Position numbers and translations under genes: made by a program. Shown here one piece after another: positions 1-8,337 of a DNA stretch of 64,000 nt. Numbering within the stretch: position 1 is the first letter of the stretch; every line of letters starts with the position of its first letter. The notes beneath the pieces were generated by a model. The model was not told where the DNA came from, made no database searches, and saw nothing but the letters and a program-made list of their open reading frames with translations. This DNA is from Planctomycetota bacterium (GTDB lineage: Bacteria; Planctomycetota; UBA1135; UBA2386), in assembly GCA_002684655.1 (NCBI GenBank), contig NYVR01000091.1, positions 1 through 64,000 on the forward strand, written 5' to 3'.

Positions 1-1
1 C

Positions 2-1018
2 GGCGCGGTCATGACCGAGCTCGGCGGCGAGGTCGTCGTGCACTTTCCATTCGAGGGCAGCCCTGCAGCCGCCGCTGGGCTGTTGCCGGGCGACGTGCTC
101 TTTGCCGTCGACGACGAGCCGATCGATACCGAGGAAGAGCGCGCCAAGATCGCGTCGTTGGTCAGGGGCCCGGCGGACACGCCGGTCACGTTGTCGATTC
201 GACGCGGCGACCAGGAGCTGCAGGTCACCGTCGTGCGCGGCGACGTCCAGCGCAGCTGCGTCAAGTGGGCGCACTTCGTCGACGAGGCCCGCGGGTTGGC
301 CTACGTCCACTTGTCCGACTTTCACCCTACAGCCAGCCAGCAGCTGTTCGACGCCGTCCAAGAGCTCGAGCAGCAACGCCCGCTCCGCGGCCTTATCCTC
401 GACCTCCGCTACAACGGCGGCGGCAGCCTCGAGCAGTGCCTCGCGATCGCCCGCGGGTTCCTGAGCGAAGGCGTGATCGCGACGCACCACCGCCGCAACG
501 CCAAGGTCCAAGTCTACGAGGCCGACACGGAGGAGGTGCGATGGCCCGAGCTCCCGCTAATCCTGCTCGTCAACCAGGACTCCGCGAGCGCGAGCGAGGT
601 GCTTTCGGGAGCGCTGCAGGACCACGAGCGCGCGGTGATCGTCGGCACCAGGACTCACGGCAAAGGCTATGTCAACACCGTCTACGCCTGGCCAGACCAC
701 GACTTCAAGCTGAAGCTGACAACCGGCAGCTACCGCACGCCTGCCGGCCGCATCATCGAGCGGAATCATGAAACCTCGAACAATCCCGCCGACGACGAGA
801 ACGGCGGCATCGCGCCGGACGTGATGGCGCCTATTTCGGAGGAGGAGCACGCGCGCCTCAACCAGTTACTGCACCGGATCGAGGTCCCGCTGCCCTACCG
901 CGAAGCCTTCGCAGCGCTCGCGGCGAGGTTTGACTTGGAGGTGTCGGCGCCGCCGCGGCCGGCGGCGGACGAGCAGCTACGCGCGGCCGTAGAGGCGATC
1001 CAGCAGCGGCTCCGCTGA
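2..1018 (+). CDS. S41 family C-terminal processing peptidase (5' truncated)
   Basis: Serine protease of the CtpA/Prc family, which trims or degrades envelope proteins. Only the C-terminal part is present; the frame is open to the left edge, so the true start lies outside. Counting from the first Met (base 11), a PDZ domain covers about residues 5-80 (GLLPGDVLFAV) and the protease core about 90-270. The catalytic Ser lies in SASASEV near residue 193 and the general-base Lys in THGKG at residue 218. The YNGGGS turn before them is typical of the family. The C-terminal tail after residue 270 is unassigned. It ends 45 bases before tsaD on the same strand. Family call is firm; the substrate is unknown. 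Confidence 0.9.
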   Translation, partial: GAVMTELGGEVVVHFPFEGSPAAAAGLLPGDVLFAVDDEPIDTEEERAKIASLVRGPADTPVTLSIRRGDQELQVTVVRGDVQRSCVKWAHFVDEARGLAYVHLSDFHPTASQQLFDAVQELEQQRPLRGLILDLRYNGGGSLEQCLAIARGFLSEGVIATHHRRNAKVQVYEADTEEVRWPELPLILLVNQDSASASEVLSGALQDHERAVIVGTRTHGKGYVNTVYAWPDHDFKLKLTTGSYRTPAGRIIERNHETSNNPADDENGGIAPDVMAPISEEEHARLNQLLHRIEVPLPYREAFAALAARFDLEVSAPPRPAADEQLRAAVEAIQQRLR

Positions 1019-1063
1019 AGACCGCAGGTGGAACGCGCAGCCCATCGGCGCCATGCTGAGCGC

Positions 1064-2122
1064 GTGCCACTGAACATCCTCGGCGTCGAGACCAGCTGCG
1101 ACGAGACCGCGGCTGCCGTCGTGCAGGACGGCCACCGCGTGCTCAGCAACGTGATCCACTCCCAGGTGGAGCTGCACAAGCGCTGGCGCGGTGTCGTCCC
1201 GGAGGTGGCCAGCCGCTCGCATACCGAGCGCATCCTGTCGATCGTGACGCAGGCGCTGGAAGACGCCGCGCTCGAACCCGACGAACTCGACGCGGTCGCG
1301 GTGACACACCGCCCTGGCATGGTCGGCTGCCTGCTCGTCGGCATGGCCGCAGCCAAGGCGATCTGCTGGCGCTTCAGCAAGCCGCTGATCGGCGTGGACC
1401 ACGTCCAGGCCCACGTACATTCCGGCCTGCTGGCTGAGCCGGACATGCCGCTGCCAGCGCTCTGCCTCGTCGCGTCGGGCGGGCACACCGCGCTATACCA
1501 TTTGCATGAGCCGGGTCGCAGCGAGCGGCTCGGGACGACCCGCGACGACGCCGCGGGCGAAGCCCTGGACAAGGGAGCCGCGCTGCTCGGGCTGCCGTAC
1601 GCGGGCGGACCATCGATCCAAGACGCGGCCGTCGGCGGCGACCGCGCGGCCCACAAGTTCCCGCGCACGCTGCTCGACAAAGGGTCACTCGACTTCTCGT
1701 TCTCAGGCCTGAAGACGGCGTTGCTCTACAAGCTCGCGCCGCCGGGCAAACCGAAGCCCGCGGCCCCGCCCTCGGCCGCCGAAGTCCAAGACCTCGCGGC
1801 CTCTTATCAAGAGGCGGTCGTCGACGTCTTGATCGCTAAGCTCCGCCGCGCTGCGCAGGGCCGCGGCGTCCGCTCACTCTGCATCGGCGGCGGCGTGGCC
1901 AAGAACGCGCGCCTCCGAGAGCGGCTGGCGGCAGACCCGCACCTCGGGAGCTTGCGACTCGTAATGCCGCCGATGTCTTTGTGCGCCGACAACGGCGCGA
2001 TGATCGCCGGGCTCGGGACGATCTTGTTCCGGGCGGGCGCCGTATCACCGCTGGATCTCGACGCCGTCGCCACAGCACAGACGGACGGCAAGGCAAAGGT
2101 CCGCAGGAGAACGCCGCGATGA
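1064..2122 (+). CDS. tsaD: tRNA N6-adenosine threonylcarbamoyltransferase TsaD
   Basis: Transfers the threonylcarbamoyl group to A37 of tRNAs reading ANN codons, working with TsaB and TsaE in the cytoplasm. It opens with NILGVETSCDETAAA, the diagnostic N-terminus of the Kae1/TsaD ASKHA fold. The metal-binding histidine motif appears as HVQAHVH and the C-terminal part has the GGGVAKNARLR segment. At 352 residues it is slightly longer than the usual 335-345. I chose GTG 1064 because the family motif follows directly; an in-frame GTG at 1028 would add 12 unrelated residues. Its stop overlaps the larB start (ATGA), so the two are translationally coupled. Confidence 0.95.
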   Translation: MPLNILGVETSCDETAAAVVQDGHRVLSNVIHSQVELHKRWRGVVPEVASRSHTERILSIVTQALEDAALEPDELDAVAVTHRPGMVGCLLVGMAAAKAICWRFSKPLIGVDHVQAHVHSGLLAEPDMPLPALCLVASGGHTALYHLHEPGRSERLGTTRDDAAGEALDKGAALLGLPYAGGPSIQDAAVGGDRAAHKFPRTLLDKGSLDFSFSGLKTALLYKLAPPGKPKPAAPPSAAEVQDLAASYQEAVVDVLIAKLRRAAQGRGVRSLCIGGGVAKNARLRERLAADPHLGSLRLVMPPMSLCADNGAMIAGLGTILFRAGAVSPLDLDAVATAQTDGKAKVRRRTPR

Positions 2123-2931
2123 ACAACGGACACGAAGAAGAGCTCCGGGACCTGCTCGGCGCGGTCCAGCGCGGCGAGCGGTCTATCGACGCCGCGCTCG
2201 CAGCGCTGCGGGTCGCGCCCCGCGACGGCGCCGCCGCCGCGGCAGACGGGCAGTTAGGCTTCGCGACGGTCGATCACGACCGGCAGGCGCGCTGCGGGTT
2301 CCCTGAGGTCGTCTTCTGCCCGAACAAGACGCCGGCGGACACCGCGGAGATCGCCCGCGAGATCTTGCGCCGCGCCGACCGCGTGCTGCTGACGCGCGCA
2401 GAGCCAGCGCACGCCGATGCTGTCCTGGCCGCGGTCCCTGCGGCCGTGCACCACGAGCGCGCGCGGTGCATCACCGTTGTTCCAGCAGAGACGGAGGTTT
2501 GTGGCGAAGTCGCGGTCGTCGCCGCGGGCACAGCCGACCTGCCGGTAGCTGAGGAAGCTGCCGTCACGCTGGCGATCGCCGGCAATAACGTGACCCGATT
2601 CACCGACGTCGGCGTCGCGGGGATTCATCGCCTGATGGCGCGCATTGAGGAGATACGGCGCGCCAACGCGATCGTCGTCGTGGCGGGCATGGAGGGCGCT
2701 CTCCCCAGCGTCGTGGCCGGACTTGTGGAGAAACCAGTGATCGCAGTTCCCACGAGCGTCGGCTACGGTGCGTCCTTCGCGGGCCTGTCAGCGCTGTTGA
2801 CGATGCTCAACAGCTGCGCGGCGGGCATCGCTGTCGTCAACATCGACAACGGCTTCGGGGCCGGCTACCTAGCCTCGCAGATCAACCGACAATCCGCTAA
2901 CCGACAATCCGCCAACAACCGACGACCGTGA
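2119..2931 (+). CDS. larB: LarB, nickel-pincer cofactor biosynthesis (P2CMN synthase)
   Basis: Carboxylates and hydrolyses nicotinic acid adenine dinucleotide to pyridinium-3,5-biscarboxylate mononucleotide, the first step to the nickel-pincer nucleotide cofactor of lactate racemase-type enzymes. The C-terminal half resembles Pur[11 protein letters not shown], the GVAGIHRL segment and the [15 protein letters not shown] and PTSVGYG stretches are family hallmarks. The N-terminal helical part includes the FPEVVFC motif. The 270 residues match the family. Start ATG overlaps the tsaD stop and its TGA overlaps the carA GTG. The last 15 residues come from a 15-base direct repeat and look dispensable. 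LarC and LarE are not in the window. Confidence 0.9.
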   Translation: MNNGHEEELRDLLGAVQRGERSIDAALAALRVAPRDGAAAAADGQLGFATVDHDRQARCGFPEVVFCPNKTPADTAEIAREILRRADRVLLTRAEPAHADAVLAAVPAAVHHERARCITVVPAETEVCGEVAVVAAGTADLPVAEEAAVTLAIAGNNVTRFTDVGVAGIHRLMARIEEIRRANAIVVVAGMEGALPSVVAGLVEKPVIAVPTSVGYGASFAGLSALLTMLNSCAAGIAVVNIDNGFGAGYLASQINRQSANRQSANNRRP

Positions 2932-4079
2932 GCACCAACAACCGCACCGTTCGCCCACCTGCCCGCCTCGTGCTCGAAGATGGCACGGTGCTCGTGGGAC
3001 GCGGCTTCGGCGCTGCCGAGGACATGATCGGCGAGCTCGTCTTCAACACCTCGATGACGGGCTACCAAGAGATCCTGACGGACCCGTCCTATCGAGGACA
3101 GACGGTGCTGTTGACGCAGCCTCACATCGGCAACTACGGGGTCTCCGGCGAAGACGAGGAGTCGACCAAGCTGTGGCTCTCCGGGCTGGTCGTGCGCGAG
3201 GCCTGCAGCCGGGCGAGCAACTTCCGCTCCGGGAGTGAGCTGCACGACTACCTCGAGCAACACAGCGTCCCGGGCATCGAGGGCGTCGACACCCGCGCGC
3301 TGACCAGACGAATCCGAGACCACGGCGAGCAACGCGTGCTGATCACGCGCGACATGTCCACCAGTGAGGCCGACCTCGTCGCGAAGGTGAAGGCCGCGCC
3401 CCGCGTCGGCGACGTCGACCACGTGCTCAAGGTCACGACCCCCGACGTCTACCAGTGGAGCAAGGGATACGAGTCCGAGTTCAGCGCGCCGGCGCCGTTC
3501 CAGCCTGACGAGCGCTTTCACGTCGTCGCCTATGACTTCGGCGCGAAGCGAAACATCCTGCGCTCGCTCGTCGCGTGCGGGCTCGACCTGACCGTTGTCC
3601 CTGCCGACACCCCGGCCGAAGCCGTGCTCGCGCGGAAACCAGACGGCGTCTTCCTTAGCAACGGTCCGGGCGACCCCGAGGTCTGCGCTTACGGGATCGC
3701 GGCGGCCAAGGCGCTGGTGGAGAAGCTGCCCGTGTTCGGGATCTGCCTGGGCCACCAGCTCCTGGCGCACACGTTCGGCGGCAAGACCTACAAGATGCCG
3801 TTCGGCCACCACGGCGGGAACCAGCCAGTGATCGACCTGACAACCAACAAGGTCGAGATCACCTCGCAGAATCACAGCTACGCCGTCGACGAAGACTCGC
3901 TGCCCGAATCCGTCGTCGTGACGCACAAAAACCTCAACGACGGCACGGTGGAGGGGCTGCGCCACACCGAGCTGCCGGTGTTCTCTGTCCAATACCACCC
4001 CGAGGCGGCGCCAGGCCCCCACGACGCGCTGTATCTCTTCAAGCGATTTGTAGAGCTGCTCGCAGGCGCGCGGGCCTGA
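2928..4079 (+). CDS. carA: Carbamoyl-phosphate synthase small subunit
   Basis: Glutaminase subunit that supplies ammonia to CarB for carbamoyl phosphate, the precursor of pyrimidines and arginine. The N-terminal CPSase domain (about residues 10-140) contains the [16 protein letters not shown] signature. The class I amidotransferase domain has the nucleophile Cys in [10 protein letters not shown] and the His-Glu pair in YHPEA near the C-terminus. The 383 residues are normal. GTG start inside the larB stop (GTGA) implies coupling. carB is not adjacent but 6 kb downstream behind proS and two sulfatases, an unusual split. Confidence 0.97.
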   Translation: MSTNNRTVRPPARLVLEDGTVLVGRGFGAAEDMIGELVFNTSMTGYQEILTDPSYRGQTVLLTQPHIGNYGVSGEDEESTKLWLSGLVVREACSRASNFRSGSELHDYLEQHSVPGIEGVDTRALTRRIRDHGEQRVLITRDMSTSEADLVAKVKAAPRVGDVDHVLKVTTPDVYQWSKGYESEFSAPAPFQPDERFHVVAYDFGAKRNILRSLVACGLDLTVVPADTPAEAVLARKPDGVFLSNGPGDPEVCAYGIAAAKALVEKLPVFGICLGHQLLAHTFGGKTYKMPFGHHGGNQPVIDLTTNKVEITSQNHSYAVDEDSLPESVVVTHKNLNDGTVEGLRHTELPVFSVQYHPEAAPGPHDALYLFKRFVELLAGARA

Positions 4080-4083
4080 CCGC

Positions 4084-4962
4084 GTGATCGAACACCTCGT
4101 CGACCGCGACACGAGCGGCCGCAGGCTCGACGCGCTGGTGCGCGAAGCCGGCGGGCTCTCCCAGAGACAAGCCCGGCAGCTTTGCGCGATCGGCGCAGTG
4201 GCGGTGGACGGCGTGCGCAGGGAAGGCACGTATCGCGTCCGCTCGGAGCAACGTCTCTGCTTCGACGAAGCCCTGGTGCCGTGGTCGCTGCGACTCGGCT
4301 TTCCGGTCGTCCACGCAGACGAGCACGCGCTCGTCCTGCACAAGCTGCCAGGGGTCGCGGTCCACGGCGGCCCGCTGGTCGACGCCTCCGTCGCCGACGC
4401 GCTGCGAGCGCACCTCCCCAAGAGCGGCCTCGCGCAGCGACTGGACCGCGAAGCTTCCGGGCTGCTGCTCGTCGGCGTCACGACCGAGGCCCTGCGGGAT
4501 CTTGGCGCCGCCATGGAGTCCGGGAGGATCAAACGGATCTACGAGGGCGTCGCCGTCGGCGAGCTGCCCGAGGACGACCGGAAGATCGAGCTGCCGCTGA
4601 AGGTCACCGACGAGCCGCGGGGAGATCGACCCAAGACCGTCGTGTGTGAGGCGGGGCAGCCGAGCGTGTCGCACGTGACCGTGCTGGGGCGCCGCGCCGG
4701 CTTCAGCCACGTCCGCGTCGCGCTGGAGACGGGCCGCACGCACCAGATCCGCGCCCACATGCGGGCCATCGGGCACCCGCTCGTAGGCGACGCGAGGTAC
4801 GGCGTCGAAGCCGTCAACGACCGGGCGAAGGAGACCTTCGGCGTGCACCGGACGATGCTGCACGGCGCCGAGCTGCGCTTCCCGTCACCAGGCGACGGCC
4901 GCGAAGTCTGCATACGCGCGTTCGCCGAGCCGGACTTCGCGCGGCTTTTCCGCCCCCGTTAG
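4084..4962 (+). CDS. RluA-family pseudouridine synthase
   Basis: Isomerises uridines in rRNA or tRNA to pseudouridine. The N-terminal S4-like domain (about residues 1-75, LSQRQARQLC) precedes the catalytic domain. The active-site Asp lies in QRLDREASGLLL, a slight variant of the HRLDxxTSG family motif. GRTHQIRAHM and HPLVGDARYG are the other RluA landmarks. Length 292 residues. GTG start lies four bases after the carA stop, so it closes the tsaD-larB-carA operon. The exact RNA target (RluA, RluC, RluD or TruC type) cannot be told from sequence alone. Confidence 0.9.
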   Translation: MIEHLVDRDTSGRRLDALVREAGGLSQRQARQLCAIGAVAVDGVRREGTYRVRSEQRLCFDEALVPWSLRLGFPVVHADEHALVLHKLPGVAVHGGPLVDASVADALRAHLPKSGLAQRLDREASGLLLVGVTTEALRDLGAAMESGRIKRIYEGVAVGELPEDDRKIELPLKVTDEPRGDRPKTVVCEAGQPSVSHVTVLGRRAGFSHVRVALETGRTHQIRAHMRAIGHPLVGDARYGVEAVNDRAKETFGVHRTMLHGAELRFPSPGDGREVCIRAFAEPDFARLFRPR

Positions 4963-4992
4963 CGCGACGTCCACAACGCCAGCGACGCTGAC

Positions 4993-6726
4993 TTACTGGC
5001 GGCCCGCGGCGAGCGCGTCGCAAACCTTGGCGACCACCTCTTCGGCGCTGCAGTCGGTCTTCTGCAGGCCCTTGCGGATTAGCAGCTCGACCTTGCCGTC
5101 GGCGGCGTTGCGACCGACGAAGACTTGGATCGGCAGCCCGATGAGTTCGTGATCCTTGAACTTCGCGCCAGGCGACATCTGGCGGTCGTCGAGGCAGACC
5201 TCGACGCCGGCCGCTCGCAGGTCTTCGTAGAGTTGCTCGGCCAGCTCGACCTGCTCTTTGCGCTTCTTGTCCAAGAAGGCCACGACGCACTCGAACGGCG
5301 CGATCGGCACCGGCCACACGATCCCCTTCTCGTCGTGGTGCTGCTCGACCGCGGCTGCGGGCGTTCGCGAAACACCGATGCCGTAGCAGCCCATCATGAA
5401 CGGCGTAGGCTTGCCGTTCTGAGCCATGAACGTGGCGCCCATCGCCTCCGAGTATTTGGTCCCGAGCTTGAAGATGTGGCCGACCTCGACGCCGCGGGCC
5501 TCTTGCAGCGGCGCGCCCGTCTCCGGGTCGCCCTCACCTGCTCTCGCGAGTCGCAGGTCGTGATAATCCGGCTCGCGCGCGTCGCGACCGAGGTTGACGT
5601 TGAGGCAGTGGAAGCCGGTCTCGTTGCAGCCCGTCAGGAGGTTGGCGCGCCCCTTCAGCGACTTATCAGCGAGCAGCGTTATGTCTTCGGAGAGCCCCAC
5701 CGGGCCCGCGAAGCCAGTCTCGGCGCCCGTCGCCTTCTCGATGTCTTCGTCGCTCGCGAGCTCGACGTTGAGCGCGTCGATCGCGTTCACCAGCTTGACC
5801 TCGTTGATCTCCAGGTCGCCCCGCTGCATCACCGCAATGATCTTCTCTTCCTCGGCGAACGTCGCCTTGTAGATGACAGTCTTAGCCATGCGCCCAGCGA
5901 CCCACTCGGGGAAGAAGGCCTCGAGCTGCGCGACGGTCTTGACGTCCGGCGTCTCGTGCTTTTCGAGGGGCTGCGGTTCGCCGCCGTCGGGCGCCGACGG
6001 CAAGCGACTGCTGGCCTTCTCCACGTTGGCCGCGTAGCCGCTCTCACGGCAGAACAGGATCGCGTCCTCGCCGCTGTCCGCGATCACCATGAACTCTTCG
6101 CTGCCGGCGCCGCCGATGGCGCCAGAGTCGGCCTGCACGACGGTGTAGTCGACGCCGCAGCGGTCGAAGATCCGGCAGTATGCGTCGCGCATCTTCTGAT
6201 AGGCGACATCGAGCCCCTGCTTGTCCGCGTCGAACGAGTAGGCGTCCATCATGATGAACTCGCGACCGCGCATCAGGCCGAAGCGCGGCCGGATCTCGTC
6301 CCGGAACTTGTCTTGGATCTGGTAGCAGTTGACAGGCATCTGCTTGTAGCTGTTGACCTGCGCGCTGACGAAGTCGGTCATGACCTCCTCGTGCGTCGGC
6401 CCGAGGCACATGTCAGAGCCCTTGCGGTCCTTCAACGTGAACATGATCCCGTCCGTCACGTAGCGCTCCCATCGCCCGCTCGACTCCCACAGCTCTCGGG
6501 GCTGGATGATCGGCAGCATCACCTCGTTGGCCCCCTCGCGGTCGAGCTCTTCGCGGACGATCTGCGCGAACTTCTTTACGACACGCCACATCAGGGGCGC
6601 GTAGGTGTAGACGCCCGCGGCGGTCTTCACGATGAAGCCCGCGCGCGCGAGCAGCCGGTGGCTGGGGATCTCGGCGTCGGCGGGGTCCTCGCGGAGGGTC
6701 TGGATCAGGATCTGGCTGAGACGCAT
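4993..6726 (-). CDS. proS: Prolyl-tRNA synthetase
   Basis: Class II aminoacyl-tRNA synthetase charging tRNA-Pro. It starts MRLSQ and shows motif 1 in the ANEVMLPIIQP region and motif 2 in KFRDEIRPRFGLMRGREF. The long insertion (about residues 220-400) corresponds to the bacterial editing domain that clears Ala-tRNA-Pro. The anticodon-binding domain is at the C-terminus. At 577 residues it is a standard bacterial-type ProRS. ATG at 6726 is preferred over an upstream in-frame start because the family N-terminus begins here and a TACGCT hexamer lies ten bases upstream. It converges with the pseudouridine synthase gene. Confidence 0.96.
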   Translation of the reverse strand: MRLSQILIQTLREDPADAEIPSHRLLARAGFIVKTAAGVYTYAPLMWRVVKKFAQIVREELDREGANEVMLPIIQPRELWESSGRWERYVTDGIMFTLKDRKGSDMCLGPTHEEVMTDFVSAQVNSYKQMPVNCYQIQDKFRDEIRPRFGLMRGREFIMMDAYSFDADKQGLDVAYQKMRDAYCRIFDRCGVDYTVVQADSGAIGGAGSEEFMVIADSGEDAILFCRESGYAANVEKASSRLPSAPDGGEPQPLEKHETPDVKTVAQLEAFFPEWVAGRMAKTVIYKATFAEEEKIIAVMQRGDLEINEVKLVNAIDALNVELASDEDIEKATGAETGFAGPVGLSEDITLLADKSLKGRANLLTGCNETGFHCLNVNLGRDAREPDYHDLRLARAGEGDPETGAPLQEARGVEVGHIFKLGTKYSEAMGATFMAQNGKPTPFMMGCYGIGVSRTPAAAVEQHHDEKGIVWPVPIAPFECVVAFLDKKRKEQVELAEQLYEDLRAAGVEVCLDDRQMSPGAKFKDHELIGLPIQVFVGRNAADGKVELLIRKGLQKTDCSAEEVVAKVCDALAAGRQ

Positions 6727-6736
6727 TGGGCGGAGG

Positions 6737-6742
6737 AGCGTA
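6737..6742 (-). promoter_or_regulatory. Putative -10 element (TACGCT) of proS, near-leaderless
   Basis: On the minus strand TACGCT ends ten bases before the proS ATG. With a start point 6-8 bases after the hexamer, the transcript would have almost no leader. No Shine-Dalgarno is evident. Same spacing pattern as ten other genes here. Confidence 0.4.
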
Positions 6743-6797
6743 GAGGAGGCCCCGCGCCGGAACAAAGCCCAACCCCACAGCGACCCCAACTGTCGGC

Positions 6798-6803
6798 TAG
6801 GAT
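6798..6803 (+). promoter_or_regulatory. Putative -10 element (TAGGAT), leaderless sulfatase start
   Basis: TAGGAT lies seven bases before ATG 6811, and no Shine-Dalgarno lies between. Initiation 6-7 bases downstream would make the ATG the 5' end of the mRNA. The 84-base spacer to the divergent proS holds both promoters. Confidence 0.45.
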
Positions 6804-6810
6804 CGTCGTC

Positions 6811-8277
6811 ATGCTGCGCGCCATCTCAGTCCTGACCGCTTGCGCGATGCTCGCGCCGTCGGTCGCCTCCCAAAAACGGCTCCCCAACCTCGTCGTTATC
6901 TTCATCGACGACATGGCCTACGCCGACATCGGGCCGTTCGGCGGCAAAGTGCCGACTCCAAACCTCGACCGGATGGCCGCCGAGGGCATGCGCTTCACGG
7001 ACTTCAGCGTCGCTACCGCGGTCTGCTCGGCGTCCCGCGCGGCCCTGCTGACGGGCTGCTACCACCGCCGGGTCGGGATCTCCGGCGCCCTGGGCCCGCG
7101 CTCCAAGCACGGGCTGCATGAACGCGAAATGACGCTCGCCGAGGTCTGCAAACAAAGAGGCTACGCGACGGCCTGCTACGGCAAATGGCACCTCGGACAC
7201 CACCCGAAGTTCCTCCCCACGAACCACGGCTTCGACGAGTTCTTCGGGCTCCCCTACTCCAACGATATGTGGCCGCTGCACCCAGCGTACGCGCACCTGC
7301 CGACGGAGGCCGAACGCCGCAAGAAGGGCTACCCCGCGCTGCCGTTGATCGAGGGCGTCGAGGTCGTCGATCCAGAGGTGACCGGCGAAGACCAAGAGAT
7401 GCTCACGACGTGGTACACCGAGCGCGCGGTGTCGTTCATTGAGCGCAACAAGGACCGACCGTTCTTTTGCTACGTGCCGCACTCGATGGTTCACGTGCCG
7501 CTGTTCGTCTCCGACAAGTTCAAAGGCAAGAGCGGCGCCGGGCTGTTCGGCGACGTCGTGATGGAGATCGACTGGTCGGTCGGACAGATCCTCGCCGCGC
7601 TGCAAGATCACGGCGTCGACCGTGACACCATGGTCGTGTTCACGTCAGACAACGGCCCGTGGCTCAGCTACGGCCACCACGCGGGCTCGTCGGGGATATA
7701 CCGCGAGGGCAAAGGCACCATGTTCGAAGGCGGGATCCGCGAGCCGACGATCGTGCGCTGGCCCGGCCGGGTCCCAGCGGGCGCGACCTGCGCCGAGTTC
7801 GCGTCGACGATCGACATCGTGCCGACGTTCGCGAAGCTGATCGGCGCCGAGCTGCCCGACCACAAGATTGACGGGCGCGACATCGCGCCGCTGCTGTTCG
7901 GCGAAGACGGCGCGAAGTCGCCGCACGACGCGTTCTTGCACTACTACGCGGGCGGCCAGCTGCAGGCGATCCGTGACGCGCGCTGGAAGCTGCACTTCCC
8001 GCATAACTACCGGACGATGGACGGCAGGCCCGGCGGCCAGGACGGGAGCCCCAACCCCTACTCGCAGGCGTCGATCGGCCTCGAGCTATTCGACTTAGAC
8101 AACGACCCCGGGGAGACCACGGACGTCGCGTCGAAGCACCCTGCCGTCGTCGCGCGCCTGCAAGCGCTCGCCGACGCCGCCAGAGACGACCTCGGCGACA
8201 AGCTGACCAAGGCGAAGGGCCGCGGCGTCCGGCCCGCGGCCAAGCTGACGCAAAGCGACGAACGCCTCGTCTGGTAG
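6811..8277 (+). CDS. Secreted sulfatase (arylsulfatase A type)
   Basis: Hydrolyses sulfate esters, probably on polysaccharides or sulfated lipids, outside the cytoplasm. Residues 1-20 form a signal peptide ending APSVAS. The metal-binding DD pair is in IFIDDMAYADIG. The active-site Cys72 in CSASR fits the C-x-A/P-S-R sequon for conversion to formylglycine. GKWHLGH and TSDNGPW are further family motifs. The 488 residues match family S1. A second sulfatase follows 60 bases downstream in the same direction. Substrate and S1 subfamily cannot be assigned by eye. Confidence 0.93.
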   Translation: MLRAISVLTACAMLAPSVASQKRLPNLVVIFIDDMAYADIGPFGGKVPTPNLDRMAAEGMRFTDFSVATAVCSASRAALLTGCYHRRVGISGALGPRSKHGLHEREMTLAEVCKQRGYATACYGKWHLGHHPKFLPTNHGFDEFFGLPYSNDMWPLHPAYAHLPTEAERRKKGYPALPLIEGVEVVDPEVTGEDQEMLTTWYTERAVSFIERNKDRPFFCYVPHSMVHVPLFVSDKFKGKSGAGLFGDVVMEIDWSVGQILAALQDHGVDRDTMVVFTSDNGPWLSYGHHAGSSGIYREGKGTMFEGGIREPTIVRWPGRVPAGATCAEFASTIDIVPTFAKLIGAELPDHKIDGRDIAPLLFGEDGAKSPHDAFLHYYAGGQLQAIRDARWKLHFPHNYRTMDGRPGGQDGSPNPYSQASIGLELFDLDNDPGETTDVASKHPAVVARLQALADAARDDLGDKLTKAKGRGVRPAAKLTQSDERLVW

Positions 8278-8325
8278 CGGCGGCGACAACCGCGACCGAT
8301 AGCGCGGGCCGAACGCCGAACGAGG

Positions 8326-8331
8326 TAGCAT
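8326..8331 (+). promoter_or_regulatory. Putative -10 element (TAGCAT) of second sulfatase
   Basis: TAGCAT lies six bases before ATG 8338. It is a candidate leaderless promoter, so the second sulfatase may be expressed separately from the first. Confidence 0.4.
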
Positions 8332-8337
8332 GCTGGC

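Noticed and set aside
2865-4532. Long open frame (555 codons) antisense to carA and the RluA gene
   Set aside because: GC-rich genes routinely open their antisense frame; carA on the plus strand has complete family motifs.
5125-6810. Open frame on the plus strand through proS, joined to the sulfatase frame
   Set aside because: The family start and the signal peptide of the sulfatase begin at 6811; the upstream part is antisense to proS and has no domain.
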